A DNA stretch of 64,000 bases from Acholeplasma equirhinis (lineage in GTDB: Bacteria > Bacillota_I > Bacilli_A > Acholeplasmatales > Acholeplasmataceae): assembly GCF_017052655.1 (NCBI RefSeq), contig NZ_JAFIDC010000001.1, forward strand, positions 1 through 64,000, read 5' to 3'. A program made the translations under genes and the position numbers. Positions 8,301 to 17,600 of this stretch are shown here, one piece after another. Below the pieces are notes generated by a model. The model had not been told where the DNA came from. It saw only the letters and a program-made list of their open reading frames with translations, and did no database searches. How positions within the stretch are numbered: position 1 is the stretch's first letter; each line of letters starts with the position of its first letter.

Positions 8301-9374
8301 ATGATTAACGAAGAAAACATTAAACATTTCGAATCACAAATTAAAAATATTTTTAAACAAATCAGTCGTGACGTGATTGGTCAAGAGGAAGTTGTTGAAG
8401 GCGTAGTAGTTGCTATGATCACTGGAGGTAATGTCCTTTTAGAAGGGGTTCCTGGTGTTGGTAAAACACGTTTAGTTAGAACATTAGGTAGAGTCTTTAA
8501 CTTACCGTTTTCAAGAATTCAGTTTACACCTGACTTAATGCCTGCTGACGTTACTGGTACAAACATTATTGTTAAAGATGATAAAGGTAATTCTAAATTT
8601 GAATTCCAAAAAGGTCCAATCTTTTCAAATATCATCCTAGCAGATGAAATTAACCGTGCAACACCAAAGACTCAATCCGCATTACTTGAAGCGATGCAAG
8701 AACATACAGTAACTGTTATGGGTGTCTCAAGAAAACTTGATGAACCATTCTTTGTACTTGCAACTCAAAACCCGATTGAACAAGATGGTACTTATCCATT
8801 ACCTGAAGCTCAAATGGACCGATTTATGTTTAAACTGATTGTGACATATCCAAACTTAGATGAACTTAAAAACATTGTAAATATTACACAAGTCACAATG
8901 GCAGAAACAGCAGATGTTGCATGTAATGCAGAAGAACTTTTAAGAATGCGTCAAACTGCAAAAGAAATCCCAGTTGCTGATGATGTCCTAAATTATGCAA
9001 TGAAGTTAACTTTAGCAACACATCCTGAAAGTGAAGTCGCAACAAAAACTTCAAGAAGATATGTTAGGTATGGTGCATCACCACGTGCTGCCCAAGCATT
9101 AATTTCAGCAGCTAAAGTTCGTGCTTTAATGCACGGTCGTTTTAATGTTGCATATAGTGATATTAATGCACTAGCAAAACCTGTTCTTCGTCACAGAATT
9201 AAACCTAACTTTGAAGCAATCACTGAACATATTTCAAGTGACCATATTATTGAAGATATTATTAAAGAATTAAGTGGTGAAACACCAAAAGAAAGAATTG
9301 TTGATCAAACTCCTGACTACACAGAAGAAGACACTAACAAAAAAGGCGGCTTATTTAAGCGTAAGAGTAAATAA
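8301..9374 (+). CDS. MoxR-family AAA+ ATPase
   Basis: The 357-aa protein has Walker A GVPGVGKT near residue 49, Walker B ILADEINRA near 112 and the family sequence TQSALLEAMQEHTVTVMG. MoxR ATPases act as chaperones that mature or activate VWA-domain partners, and two such partners lie downstream in the same operon. A Lys-rich C-terminal tail of about 30 residues (ending in FKRKSK) extends beyond the usual length. Its TAA stop shares one base with the ATG of the DUF58 gene, so translation is probably coupled. Confidence 0.93.
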   Translation: MINEENIKHFESQIKNIFKQISRDVIGQEEVVEGVVVAMITGGNVLLEGVPGVGKTRLVRTLGRVFNLPFSRIQFTPDLMPADVTGTNIIVKDDKGNSKFEFQKGPIFSNIILADEINRATPKTQSALLEAMQEHTVTVMGVSRKLDEPFFVLATQNPIEQDGTYPLPEAQMDRFMFKLIVTYPNLDELKNIVNITQVTMAETADVACNAEELLRMRQTAKEIPVADDVLNYAMKLTLATHPESEVATKTSRRYVRYGASPRAAQALISAAKVRALMHGRFNVAYSDINALAKPVLRHRIKPNFEAITEHISSDHIIEDIIKELSGETPKERIVDQTPDYTEEDTNKKGGLFKRKSK

Positions 9375-10270
9375 TGAGAAAAATCTTAAATGATGAATTT
9401 ATCAGCAAACTTGAAACTTTAAGTTTCCATATGAATTCATTCATGAGAGGATATTTTGGTGGTAATCACCGTACCAGTGCATATGGTTCTACAGTTGAAT
9501 TTGCAGATTTTAGAGAATATACACTAGGAGACGATATCCGTCATATTGACTGGAATTTATATAGTAGATTCGAAAAGCATTTCATTAAGTTGTTTGTTGA
9601 TGAAAGACAAATGTTCATCCAAGTTTATCTAGATTGCTCAGCTTCTATGGAAAAAGCAGATTCTAAGAAAAGTGAATTTGCATTAAAGACAGCAGCATCT
9701 ATTGGATATCTTGCCGTCCATAACATGGACCGTCTTTCATATCGCTTAATTCAAGGTGATAGTGCATTTGATTTAAGTGGTACCATCATTGGTAAGGATA
9801 ATTTCTTTAGAACGATTTCTCTTTTAGAAGAAACAGAGTTTAAAGGTGAAGCAGACCTTGATAAAGCCATTACCGGACAAAATGATGTTGGAACAAACGA
9901 TGGTTTAACAGTAATCATTTCTGACTTTTTAACAGATTCTAACTGGAAAAAAGCAGTTGATTATCTTTTATACAAGAAACGCCAAGTGATGTTAATTCAA
10001 GTGCTTGCACCAGATGAGTTAAAACCGCTTTATACTGGACGCATTCGTTTGGTTGACTCAGAATCATCTTCACCAATTGATGATAAGAATATGAAGATGA
10101 AAATCACTAAAGCAGATATTAAAGCATATAATGAAGCATTAAAAGATTTCAAAGAAGATATGAAGAATTTTTGTATGGCTAGAGGTGTGAATTTTATTTC
10201 TATTTCTAGTGATGAAAAGATTGAGCAATTAATCTTTAATAAACTGGCACAGGTAGGTACAGTCACATGA
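9374..10270 (+). CDS. DUF58 protein
   Basis: This 298-aa soluble protein carries the DUF58 signature GDDIRHIDWNLYSRF near residue 52, followed by a VWA-like fold whose metal site begins DCSASME near 86. DUF58 proteins are almost always encoded next to MoxR and are thought to be its clients. It overlaps the genes on both sides (1 base upstream, 4 bases downstream as ATGA), which fits a coupled operon. Confidence 0.92.
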   Translation: MRKILNDEFISKLETLSFHMNSFMRGYFGGNHRTSAYGSTVEFADFREYTLGDDIRHIDWNLYSRFEKHFIKLFVDERQMFIQVYLDCSASMEKADSKKSEFALKTAASIGYLAVHNMDRLSYRLIQGDSAFDLSGTIIGKDNFFRTISLLEETEFKGEADLDKAITGQNDVGTNDGLTVIISDFLTDSNWKKAVDYLLYKKRQVMLIQVLAPDELKPLYTGRIRLVDSESSSPIDDKNMKMKITKADIKAYNEALKDFKEDMKNFCMARGVNFISISSDEKIEQLIFNKLAQVGTVT

Positions 10271-12120
10271 TTCTACTTACACCACTCGGTTTATTAGGTT
10301 TACTTGGTATTATTGCATTAATCATTATTTACATCTTAAAGCCTAAATATCAAGATAAAACCTTATCCTCTACATTTATTTGGAAACTGTCATTAAAATA
10401 TAAAAAACAAAGAATACCTTTAGAGTGGCTTAAAAGTTCACTGATTTTTATCTTGCAGGTATTAATTATCACCATTATGACAATCATTATGGCAAATCCA
10501 AATATTACTTTCGCATCAGAAAGTGGTGAAAAGGTTGTTATACTAGATGCTTCTGCATCGATGATGGCAGAGGTAAATGGTGAAACCAGATTTAATCGTG
10601 CAATTAAAGAAATTAATATATTAATTGAAGAAACAACACCTAAAGATCGCTTCACTGTGATTGTTTCAGGTTCAACAGCATCATTTGTAGTCAGACGTTC
10701 TGATAATGAAGAATTCATTAAAGGTAACTTAACATCATTAGAACCAAGTTATTCAATTTCTAATATTGAACAAGCACTTGATTTAGCAGAAACTGTTTTA
10801 GATGAGAATCCAACAGCTGAAATTTATTATTTCACTTCAATGGATTATCAAACACATGAGGGCATAATTGTTAGAAATATGAGTCAATCTGAATGGAATG
10901 CTGCAGTTCTAGACTTTAAAGCAATCCGTGGAACCAATGGTAGATACTATTTTGAAGCAGAAATTGGTAATTATGGTGAAGCAAGAAGCTTTGCTGTCCA
11001 ATTAAAAGTAGATGGACTGCATCGTGGAGCAACACTTGTTAACTTTTCTAAAGACGAAGTTAAATTGATTAAATGGGATGCTGTAACTGTACTTTCATAT
11101 ATTGATGCAGAAGTCTTACTTGATATAGAAGATAGTTTTACATACGATAATCATTTAGGTATATATGATGGACTCAAAGATGAATTTAAGATTCAACTGA
11201 TTTCAGATAATGAAGATGAATTTGAATCAACACTTTATTTTGTTAAACAAGCATTAACTGCTGTAAATTCTAGATTTAAAATCACACAACCAGTAAATGA
11301 AGCAGATTATAAAACAGAAGGTTTCGATTTATATGTCTATTCAGGATATGTTCCAAATGTCTTACCAATTGATGGTGCCATTTGGTTCTTTAACCCTAAA
11401 CTGATTCCAACAGGAACAGGTATTACACTAAGCAATGAAGTCTCAGGTAACTTTAACGTTACACCTCAAAACGCATCGAGTGCAATATATCGTACGTTTA
11501 TGAAATCCATTCAAGCAAATACGATAACTGTTTCTAAATACGTTAAAATTCAAACCTATCCTTTATTTGAAAGAATCTTAAATATCGGAAATGATCCTGT
11601 CTTATTAACTAAAAATCAAAATGGTGTTAAGATGACAATTTTCGCATTTGACTTAGCATATTCTAATTTACCTGTTCAAGTCAATTTCCCACTTTTAATT
11701 AACAACCTAGCAACATATTCATTAATACCAACATTTGATCGTTATTTATATAATGCAGAAGAAACTATAGAAATAACTGCGAAACCTTCAGCTCAAACAT
11801 TAATTGTTTCAACACCTGATGGTATTGAAACCTTTGATGATGCAAAGGTTTCATATAAGTTATCAAAACCAGGTTTATATACAGTCACACAAACCTTAGA
11901 AAATGGTACAGTACTTTCTGAAAAATTCTTTGTTAGAGTACCAAAAGATGAAAGTAGATTTAATCTTCAAGGTACAACAATCATAAAACCACTTGTACCG
12001 GTTGGAGATCCATTAAATTATCAAACTGTAGACTTAATGGATTTTATTCCTTATTTAGCAATGATCTTAATTGGATTTATTTTAGTAGAATGGGTGGTGC
12101 AATATCGTGAGCAATATTAA
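10267..12120 (+). CDS. BatA-like membrane VWA protein
   Basis: The 617-aa protein begins with the aerotolerance-regulator N-terminal domain: PLGLLGLLGIIALIIIYILK forms the first membrane segment and a second lies near residues 58-78. A VWA domain follows, with the MIDAS start DASASMM near 94. A last hydrophobic segment (near residues 590-608) sits close to the C-terminus, so the VWA and beta-rich regions should face outside between anchors. It is translationally coupled to the DUF58 gene and overlaps the next gene by 14 bases. The biological role of these MoxR-VWA systems in wall-less bacteria is not known. Confidence 0.85.
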   Translation: MILLTPLGLLGLLGIIALIIIYILKPKYQDKTLSSTFIWKLSLKYKKQRIPLEWLKSSLIFILQVLIITIMTIIMANPNITFASESGEKVVILDASASMMAEVNGETRFNRAIKEINILIEETTPKDRFTVIVSGSTASFVVRRSDNEEFIKGNLTSLEPSYSISNIEQALDLAETVLDENPTAEIYYFTSMDYQTHEGIIVRNMSQSEWNAAVLDFKAIRGTNGRYYFEAEIGNYGEARSFAVQLKVDGLHRGATLVNFSKDEVKLIKWDAVTVLSYIDAEVLLDIEDSFTYDNHLGIYDGLKDEFKIQLISDNEDEFESTLYFVKQALTAVNSRFKITQPVNEADYKTEGFDLYVYSGYVPNVLPIDGAIWFFNPKLIPTGTGITLSNEVSGNFNVTPQNASSAIYRTFMKSIQANTITVSKYVKIQTYPLFERILNIGNDPVLLTKNQNGVKMTIFAFDLAYSNLPVQVNFPLLINNLATYSLIPTFDRYLYNAEETIEITAKPSAQTLIVSTPDGIETFDDAKVSYKLSKPGLYTVTQTLENGTVLSEKFFVRVPKDESRFNLQGTTIIKPLVPVGDPLNYQTVDLMDFIPYLAMILIGFILVEWVVQYREQY

Positions 12121-14755
12121 CATTCTATTTAAAGAACCACTGTATTTACTACTGTTTATTCCAGCACTTTTATTGATGTTGTGGCCATACTTTAGGTTAC
12201 CAAAACAACACAGAAGAACAAGAAATAGAATCATTTCAATGGTTTTACATACGATTGTTTTATCACTTGCAATCTTTACATTATCAGGTATGACTTATGA
12301 AATTGAAAATGTTGAAATTAAGAATGATGTCATCATTTTAGTAGATTCTTCTAAGAGTAATGAATCTTCAATTGGTAGAATGAATAATTTCATTCAAGAT
12401 ATCATTGAAGAAATGCCTGATGGGTATCGTGTTGGTATTATGGAGTTTGCTAATGGTAATATCTATAAAGCACCAATCTCAAACAATAAATTTAGTGTAT
12501 ATGATACCTATATTAATTCGAATCAAAAACCAAATGTTACAGGGACAGATATTGCACAAGCATTAAGTTATGCACATCAGTCTTTAGAAAATCCATCAAG
12601 TGGCAGAATCATTTTAATGAGTGATGGTAGAGAAACAGATGGTAGAGCTTTAATTGCAAGTTCTGGTATCGGAAATACCGGTACAAGAATTGATGTTGTT
12701 TACTTTGGTTCACCAATGAGTGATGAAGAAGTTCAAATCAATGAAGTTAAAGTACCTGACTTTGTTTCAATTGGAGCAGACATTTCAATCACTGTTACAG
12801 TACAGTCTGCATCAAGTAAACCAGCAGTTATTAAATTATACGATAATGGCTTACCTATCGGAGAAGTAGGTGGTAATCCAGTATCACTTTCTGGTGGTAC
12901 GGATACATTTATCTTTGACTACGCATTCTCAGTTGCAAGACTTCATGAAATTAAAGTTGTCGTTGAAACTGATGAGGATGGTATCTTAGAAAATAATACA
13001 TATTACAATTATGTTTATATTGAAGGTAGTTCAAATAAAGTACTGATTATTGATGGTACAGGTGTTGAGGCAATCAACTTAAATCAATTATTAGAAAATG
13101 ATTATGAAGTTGAAGTGATGATGATTAATGACATCACTCCAGGCAACTATAGTTTCATCAATATGTATGACCAAATTATTTTAATGAACGTTTCAAATGC
13201 AGATATGCCTGAAAACTTTGACTTAGCACTTAAAAACTATGTTGAAGTCATTGGTGGTGGGCTTTTAACAACAGGTGGTTCAAAAGCATATCAAGAAGAT
13301 GATATGAAAGATTCAGTTTATGAAAGTCTACTTCCTGTTTATGCAAATACAAATGCAAAACCACTTGCGATTATGTTAATCATTGATGCATCGACATCAA
13401 TGACAAATGGTGGTTCTCAAAAATTAAACCTTGCTAAACAAGGTGCAATGGAAGTAGTAAACGCATTAACAGATCAAGATATGGTTGGTGTCATTATGTT
13501 TAACACCATTGCAACCGTCATGATAGGTCCAACACCAGTTGCACAAAAAGCTCAAATATTCCAAGCAATTAATAATATTCAATCGAGTTTAGGTACACGT
13601 TATGCAGAAGGTATTCAATATGCTAAAAACCAATTAGATAACTTCCCAGGTAACGCCAACTTTAACAAACACATCATCTTCTTAACTGATGGTGAACCAC
13701 AGGATACAGGGTATATGGCAGTTATTGCACAACTTGGACCAATCTCACTTTCTTCGATTGCTATTGGTTATGGAAATGGTATTTCAAGAGATGTTGTTCA
13801 AAACATGGTAAGAGTCGTTGAAGGTCGTGGTGCATTCTATGATGTTGGTAATGAAGCTGATTTACCAGCAATTATGCAACAAGAAGCTTTATCTGTATCA
13901 TCAGGCTATTTAAATGATGATCCATTTATTCCAACTATTGATGTAAGAACAGCTGCACTTGGTGATTTAGTAAACTTACCTGAACTTGGAGGTTACTATG
14001 GTACCAGACTTAAAGATGGTGCAATCCAAGTCTTAAACAAAGATTCTGACCCAATCTATGCTGAATGGACATATGGTAATGGTCGTGTTGGTAGTTTCAT
14101 GAGTGATTTAAATGGTGATTGGTCAACAAACTTCTTTACAGATGTTAGAGGTAATATCTTCATAAGAAATACAATTGATCATTTAATGCCAGATATTCCA
14201 ATGAATGATTTTGATATGACAGTACAATTTACGCGTCAAAATTTCCAATCTCAAATGAGAGTCGTTAATGTGACAAGTGAACCAGATGTTAGAATATATG
14301 TTTCAATTAATAATCCTCAAGGTGTAGAAACTTCTTTTGAACTTTCTAAACAATCCAATGCACTCTATGGTGGATTATTTAAAACAGAAGTTCCAGGTAT
14401 CTATGAGGTGACACTTACTAAGCAAAATAATGCAGGTCAAGTGATTTCAACAGTAACAACATATACAGCATTCTCATACTCAAATGAATTTAATGGATTC
14501 TATGATGATATTGAAATGTTTGATAAGATGGGTGAAATTGCAAGAAACGGTAGAGGACAAATTCTATTTAATGCAGACAATATGTTTAGTCTTGAATCAC
14601 AAACTCAAACAAAACTAGAAGATCCAACCCTACCATTCATGATTACAGCTTTAATATTATTCTTACTGGATATCATTGTCCGTAAGTTTAAGATCAAATT
14701 TCCACATGAGATTTGGCAGTCTATAAAAGACAAAAAAGGTTCAAATTCTATTTAA
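12107..14755 (+). CDS. Large membrane protein with two VWA domains and a GATase1-like domain
   Basis: Translation starts at GTG 12107, inside the end of the previous gene. The 882-aa product has two N-terminal membrane helices (about 10-28 and 43-62), a first VWA domain (DSSKSNES near 79, then LMSDGRETDG), a CARDB-like beta domain, a glutamine-amidotransferase-like flavodoxin fold (KVLIIDGTGVEA to GGGLLTTGGSKAY), a second VWA domain starting DASTSMT near 426, and a C-terminal helix near 842. The domain order is typical of the last gene of MoxR-DUF58-VWA operons. It probably forms an extracellular complex with the BatA-like protein. A hairpin at 14807 follows. Confidence 0.88.
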   Translation: MSNINILFKEPLYLLLFIPALLLMLWPYFRLPKQHRRTRNRIISMVLHTIVLSLAIFTLSGMTYEIENVEIKNDVIILVDSSKSNESSIGRMNNFIQDIIEEMPDGYRVGIMEFANGNIYKAPISNNKFSVYDTYINSNQKPNVTGTDIAQALSYAHQSLENPSSGRIILMSDGRETDGRALIASSGIGNTGTRIDVVYFGSPMSDEEVQINEVKVPDFVSIGADISITVTVQSASSKPAVIKLYDNGLPIGEVGGNPVSLSGGTDTFIFDYAFSVARLHEIKVVVETDEDGILENNTYYNYVYIEGSSNKVLIIDGTGVEAINLNQLLENDYEVEVMMINDITPGNYSFINMYDQIILMNVSNADMPENFDLALKNYVEVIGGGLLTTGGSKAYQEDDMKDSVYESLLPVYANTNAKPLAIMLIIDASTSMTNGGSQKLNLAKQGAMEVVNALTDQDMVGVIMFNTIATVMIGPTPVAQKAQIFQAINNIQSSLGTRYAEGIQYAKNQLDNFPGNANFNKHIIFLTDGEPQDTGYMAVIAQLGPISLSSIAIGYGNGISRDVVQNMVRVVEGRGAFYDVGNEADLPAIMQQEALSVSSGYLNDDPFIPTIDVRTAALGDLVNLPELGGYYGTRLKDGAIQVLNKDSDPIYAEWTYGNGRVGSFMSDLNGDWSTNFFTDVRGNIFIRNTIDHLMPDIPMNDFDMTVQFTRQNFQSQMRVVNVTSEPDVRIYVSINNPQGVETSFELSKQSNALYGGLFKTEVPGIYEVTLTKQNNAGQVISTVTTYTAFSYSNEFNGFYDDIEMFDKMGEIARNGRGQILFNADNMFSLESQTQTKLEDPTLPFMITALILFLLDIIVRKFKIKFPHEIWQSIKDKKGSNSI

Positions 14756-14806
14756 ATTACCCACATCATAAAACTTTAATTAAAAATATCATAAAAACAC
14801 ATGATG

Positions 14807-14832
14807 GGAAGCACTAATGATTAGTGCTTTCC
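14807..14832 (+). terminator. Hairpin at end of surface operon 1
   Basis: GGAAGCACTAAT pairs with ATTAGTGCTTTCC to give a long stable stem. It is not followed by a long T run (AAAGTGTTT), so termination strength is uncertain. A new promoter begins at 14876. Confidence 0.6.
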
Positions 14833-14875
14833 AAAGTGTTTATAAATGATTTCAAAATAATGTTAATAAAACACT

Positions 14876-14903
14876 TTGAAATTCAAAAGTAATATGATAT
14901 ACT
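14876..14903 (+). promoter_or_regulatory. Promoter of surface operon 2
   Basis: TTGAAA at 14876-14881 is separated by 16 bases from TATACT at 14898-14903. The predicted start near 14911 lies at the cre-like core, leaving a leader of about 210 bases before the first small ORF. Confidence 0.7.
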
Positions 14904-14912
14904 TTATATAAG

Positions 14913-14924
14913 TAAGCGTTTTCT
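14913..14924. promoter_or_regulatory. CcpA/LacI-type operator-like site (copy 2)
   Basis: TAAGCGTTTTCT contains the same 10-bp core as the sites at 2514 and 44376 (minus strand GAAAACGCTT). It begins 10 bases after the -10 box, where a bound repressor would block initiation. Confidence 0.55.
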
Positions 14925-14954
14925 TTGTGGGAGACATTCTTTTTATAGATTTAA

Positions 14955-14968
14955 GGAAACCGATTTCC
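14955..14968. promoter_or_regulatory. GGAAACCGATTTCC dyad (copy 2)
   Basis: A nearly perfect palindrome matching, on the opposite strand, the element at 2596-2608. A related half-site CGATTTCCTA occurs at 28981-28990, upstream of the pilin-operon promoter. Confidence 0.45.
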
Positions 14969-15015
14969 TAATAAATATAGAAAGAAAAGAAAATGCAGAT
15001 ATACATTTTTCGAGG

Positions 15016-15077
15016 GACCATGAAAAGTCATGTACTTTTTAGGTCAGATAGGTTGGGGGATCTATCTATACGATAGA
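15016..15077 (+). other. Structured leader with competing hairpins
   Basis: The leader RNA can form a stem (GACC/GGTC with inner AAAAGT/ACTTTT, 15016-15045). After that come two mutually exclusive hairpins: AGATAG (15046-15051) with CTATCT (15062-15067), or TCTATC (15061-15066) with GATAGA (15072-15077). The first alternative exposes TTGGGGGA in its loop. This arrangement could be an attenuator or an sRNA target. No T run follows the second hairpin, only an A-rich tract. Confidence 0.4.
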
Positions 15078-15121
15078 CAAAAAATAAATAAAATTCCATA
15101 TGAAAGGATAGGGATAAGAAT

Positions 15122-15241
15122 ATGGAGAATACAAAGCAACAATACACCTCACCGGAGATTGAAATTGTTGAAATGAGTGTAGAACAATCAATCGCTGCTA
15201 GTGCAGACGGTGTTTCACTATGGGAAGAAATGTGGGGCTAA
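15122..15241 (+). CDS. 39-aa peptide, leader-like, of unknown function
   Basis: A complete small ORF: it starts MENTKQQYTSPEIEIVEM, continues with an SIAASADG segment, and ends SLWEEMWG. AAGGATAGGG lies upstream of its ATG. Its TAA ends 4 bases before the ATG of the large secreted protein, so the two are probably coupled. The pattern Y-x-x-P-E-x-E followed by a short IAAS or ITS motif and an acidic, Trp-containing tail is one I associate with small uncharacterised peptides in Firmicutes and Bacteroidetes that look like modified-peptide precursors. No modification enzyme or peptide transporter is encoded nearby. That it is translated is well supported; its function is unknown. Confidence 0.7.
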   Translation: MENTKQQYTSPEIEIVEMSVEQSIAASADGVSLWEEMWG

Positions 15242-15245
15242 TCTA

Positions 15246-17504
15246 ATGAAAAAATTAATGAGCTCTTTATTTACCCTAGTATTAGTATTTATGGGCATCA
15301 TGTTATTTACACCAAGTGTTTTTGCAGCAGAACCAAGTACATCAGATTCAGTTGATGTAACTTTGACTGCTGTATTTGATAGTGAAAATACTCTTGAACT
15401 TAATGAATTAGGTCTTAAGTATGGAGATGAAATCACAATTGATGATTTTGCAGCAGAAGGAGACTATGAATTTGACTTCTGGATTGTGAATGGTGTTGTT
15501 AGAACAGATTTACCTCAAGCAACAACATTCTTAGCAACAGATGATATGCAATTAACTGCAGTGTTCCATCCATCAGATGAAACTGAATTTTATGTAGTGT
15601 TCATTGATTCAAACGGTCATGTAGCTAAAGCAGAGTTCGTTGGAAAAGATGCAGAGTCAACTGCACCTTCAACTGCAGGTTTTTCTAAACCTAACTTTGT
15701 AGTTGCAGATCCTGCATGGGTTTCACTTAAAGGTAGTCAAACACCTGCAGCTATTACAGAAGCATCTGTATTTAGACTTGCATATGTTGTAGACCAAGCT
15801 GCTGAATTTAATGTTTCAGTACCTGAAGGCGCAACTGTTTCAAATGCAACGCCTCAATATAATGAAATCGTAACAATTTCAACAGATGACCCTGAATTCG
15901 TAGCATGGTTAGAAAATGGACAAGTTGTTTCATTTGATCCTGTATTCAAATTCACAGCATTAATGGATCGTGAATTTGAAATGTCAACTGATGCTGCTGA
16001 TTTAGAACCAGTTGTAACATTACACGAATTAGAACTAAGATCAGGCCATGCATCTTATTTAGGTCAAGTTTACTTACCTGAAGGTGCAACATTAATTGAA
16101 GCTGGTATCTTAGGAAGTAACACAGTTTCTATGCCTACATATGGTGCAGCAGATGTTACAGTAATCAAATCAAACGCATTACAACCTACAACATTAGAAT
16201 TCTTAAGAACGATTGCAGATGCTAATGACTTTGAATTTGTTAGAGCATACGCAGTTGTTAAATTTGAAGATGAAATCGTAACTGTTTATAGTTTCATTGA
16301 AGAAGAACAACCACCGGTTGAACTACCTAAATTACCAACACCAATTCATGGTTTTGGTCCAAGTATAGTTGAATTTCATGCAGCATTAGGGCCATATGAC
16401 CAAGCTGGTAGTCCTGCAGTTGGATTTGGTGGCAAGTTTGTATTAAGATTTACAAATAAAACAACTAATGATGTATATTATTATGAGTTTAGTCATGCTG
16501 CAAATGCTGGTATTGGTGTAAGCTTTGCATCATGGGTTCCAGGTAATTTACCTTATGGAACATATGTCACAACATATAAAGCAGTGGGTAATGGTATCAC
16601 ACACCAAGATTCAGATTGGTTCCCAGGTAGTGCAGAGTTTACATATGCACCAACTCCACTAGCAACACCTAATGCAACAGTAAATCATGAAACAGGATTT
16701 ATTACTTGGTCTGCGGTTGCAAATGCAGTAAGTTATGACATTACAATTAATGGTGAAACTTATGAAAATGTAACTTCACCTTATGATTTAAATATGGAAG
16801 TTGAACTTGAAGCTGGTCAAACTCATAACATCACATTAAAAGCTGTTGCAGGTCCAGGATTTGCTGATAGTTCAGTTGATAAGACTTATATTAAACCAAG
16901 TGATGAAGCACAACCTTTAGACGCACCAGTCATTGATTTATCGGGTGATGTTGTTTCTTGGGGTGCAGTGCCAAATGCATTAGGTTATATTGTATTTATT
17001 AATGATACAGAGCATGAAACATCTGAAACTTCATTTGATTTAACTTCCATCTACTTACCTAATGGAAGTTATACGATTAAAGTTAAAGCAAAAGGTGATG
17101 TTGTTAATTATATTACCTCTGATTTTAGTAATGCTAAAGAATACATTGTTGCAAGTGCTCTTCCGCAATTAACTGCCATGACTCTTGGTGACCAAAATGG
17201 TAATATTGGTGGTTACAATAATGGATATTATAATTTCGTTGCTCATATGGGTCATGCAGTCTTTACCCAACCTGGATTTACAGGACAATTTAGATTTATA
17301 GTTCGACAAGGATCGACAATATTGAATACTACTGTTGCTGGTAATGGTTATTCATTCCATACTCCTGGTTCCAACTCGGATTTTTATGGATCTGTATTAG
17401 TACATGGTCAAAGTTATACACTAGATATCATTCTGGTTGGTAATGGAACAACACATGCAGATTCAGCACCATTGTCATTTAACTTTACATACAATAAAGG
17501 TTAA
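15246..17504 (+). CDS. Large secreted surface protein, fibronectin-like modules
   Basis: I place the start at ATG 15246, which gives a normal Sec signal peptide (LVFMGIMLFTPSVFAAEP, cleavage after AFAA-type sequence VFAA). The longer in-frame start at 15201 would overlap the 39-aa peptide gene. The 752-aa product has no lipobox, no LPXTG and no C-terminal helix, so it is secreted or held by other proteins. An InlB-like half repeat lies near residues 35-85. A module beginning LPKLPTPIHGFGP near residue 360 is paralogous to the one in the next gene, and two fibronectin-III-like modules (ITWSAVANAVSYDI and VSWGAVPNALGYIV) follow. A binding role is inference. Confidence 0.75.
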   Translation: MKKLMSSLFTLVLVFMGIMLFTPSVFAAEPSTSDSVDVTLTAVFDSENTLELNELGLKYGDEITIDDFAAEGDYEFDFWIVNGVVRTDLPQATTFLATDDMQLTAVFHPSDETEFYVVFIDSNGHVAKAEFVGKDAESTAPSTAGFSKPNFVVADPAWVSLKGSQTPAAITEASVFRLAYVVDQAAEFNVSVPEGATVSNATPQYNEIVTISTDDPEFVAWLENGQVVSFDPVFKFTALMDREFEMSTDAADLEPVVTLHELELRSGHASYLGQVYLPEGATLIEAGILGSNTVSMPTYGAADVTVIKSNALQPTTLEFLRTIADANDFEFVRAYAVVKFEDEIVTVYSFIEEEQPPVELPKLPTPIHGFGPSIVEFHAALGPYDQAGSPAVGFGGKFVLRFTNKTTNDVYYYEFSHAANAGIGVSFASWVPGNLPYGTYVTTYKAVGNGITHQDSDWFPGSAEFTYAPTPLATPNATVNHETGFITWSAVANAVSYDITINGETYENVTSPYDLNMEVELEAGQTHNITLKAVAGPGFADSSVDKTYIKPSDEAQPLDAPVIDLSGDVVSWGAVPNALGYIVFINDTEHETSETSFDLTSIYLPNGSYTIKVKAKGDVVNYITSDFSNAKEYIVASALPQLTAMTLGDQNGNIGGYNNGYYNFVAHMGHAVFTQPGFTGQFRFIVRQGSTILNTTVAGNGYSFHTPGSNSDFYGSVLVHGQSYTLDIILVGNGTTHADSAPLSFNFTYNKG

Positions 17505-17538
17505 TCATAAAAAACGATTCAATAGATTTAAATCAAAC

Positions 17539-17572
17539 GACGCTTTACCTGCTCCCCCGCAGGTAAGGCGTC
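17539..17572 (+). terminator. GC-rich intercistronic hairpin
   Basis: GACGCTTTACCTGC pairs with GCAGGTAAGGCGTC around a 6-base TCCCCC loop. There is no T run after it, so it is more likely an mRNA-stabilising or processing hairpin, or a weak terminator, between two genes of one operon. Confidence 0.6.
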
Positions 17573-17600
17573 ATATACTTTAAGGGACAAGGATGAAGGT

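Noticed and set aside
15122-15241. Lasso-peptide precursor
   Set aside because: The SIAAS-ADGVSLWEE sequence would allow an N-terminal ring to Glu 8 or 9, but no cyclase (asparagine-synthetase-like), protease or ABC exporter is nearby.
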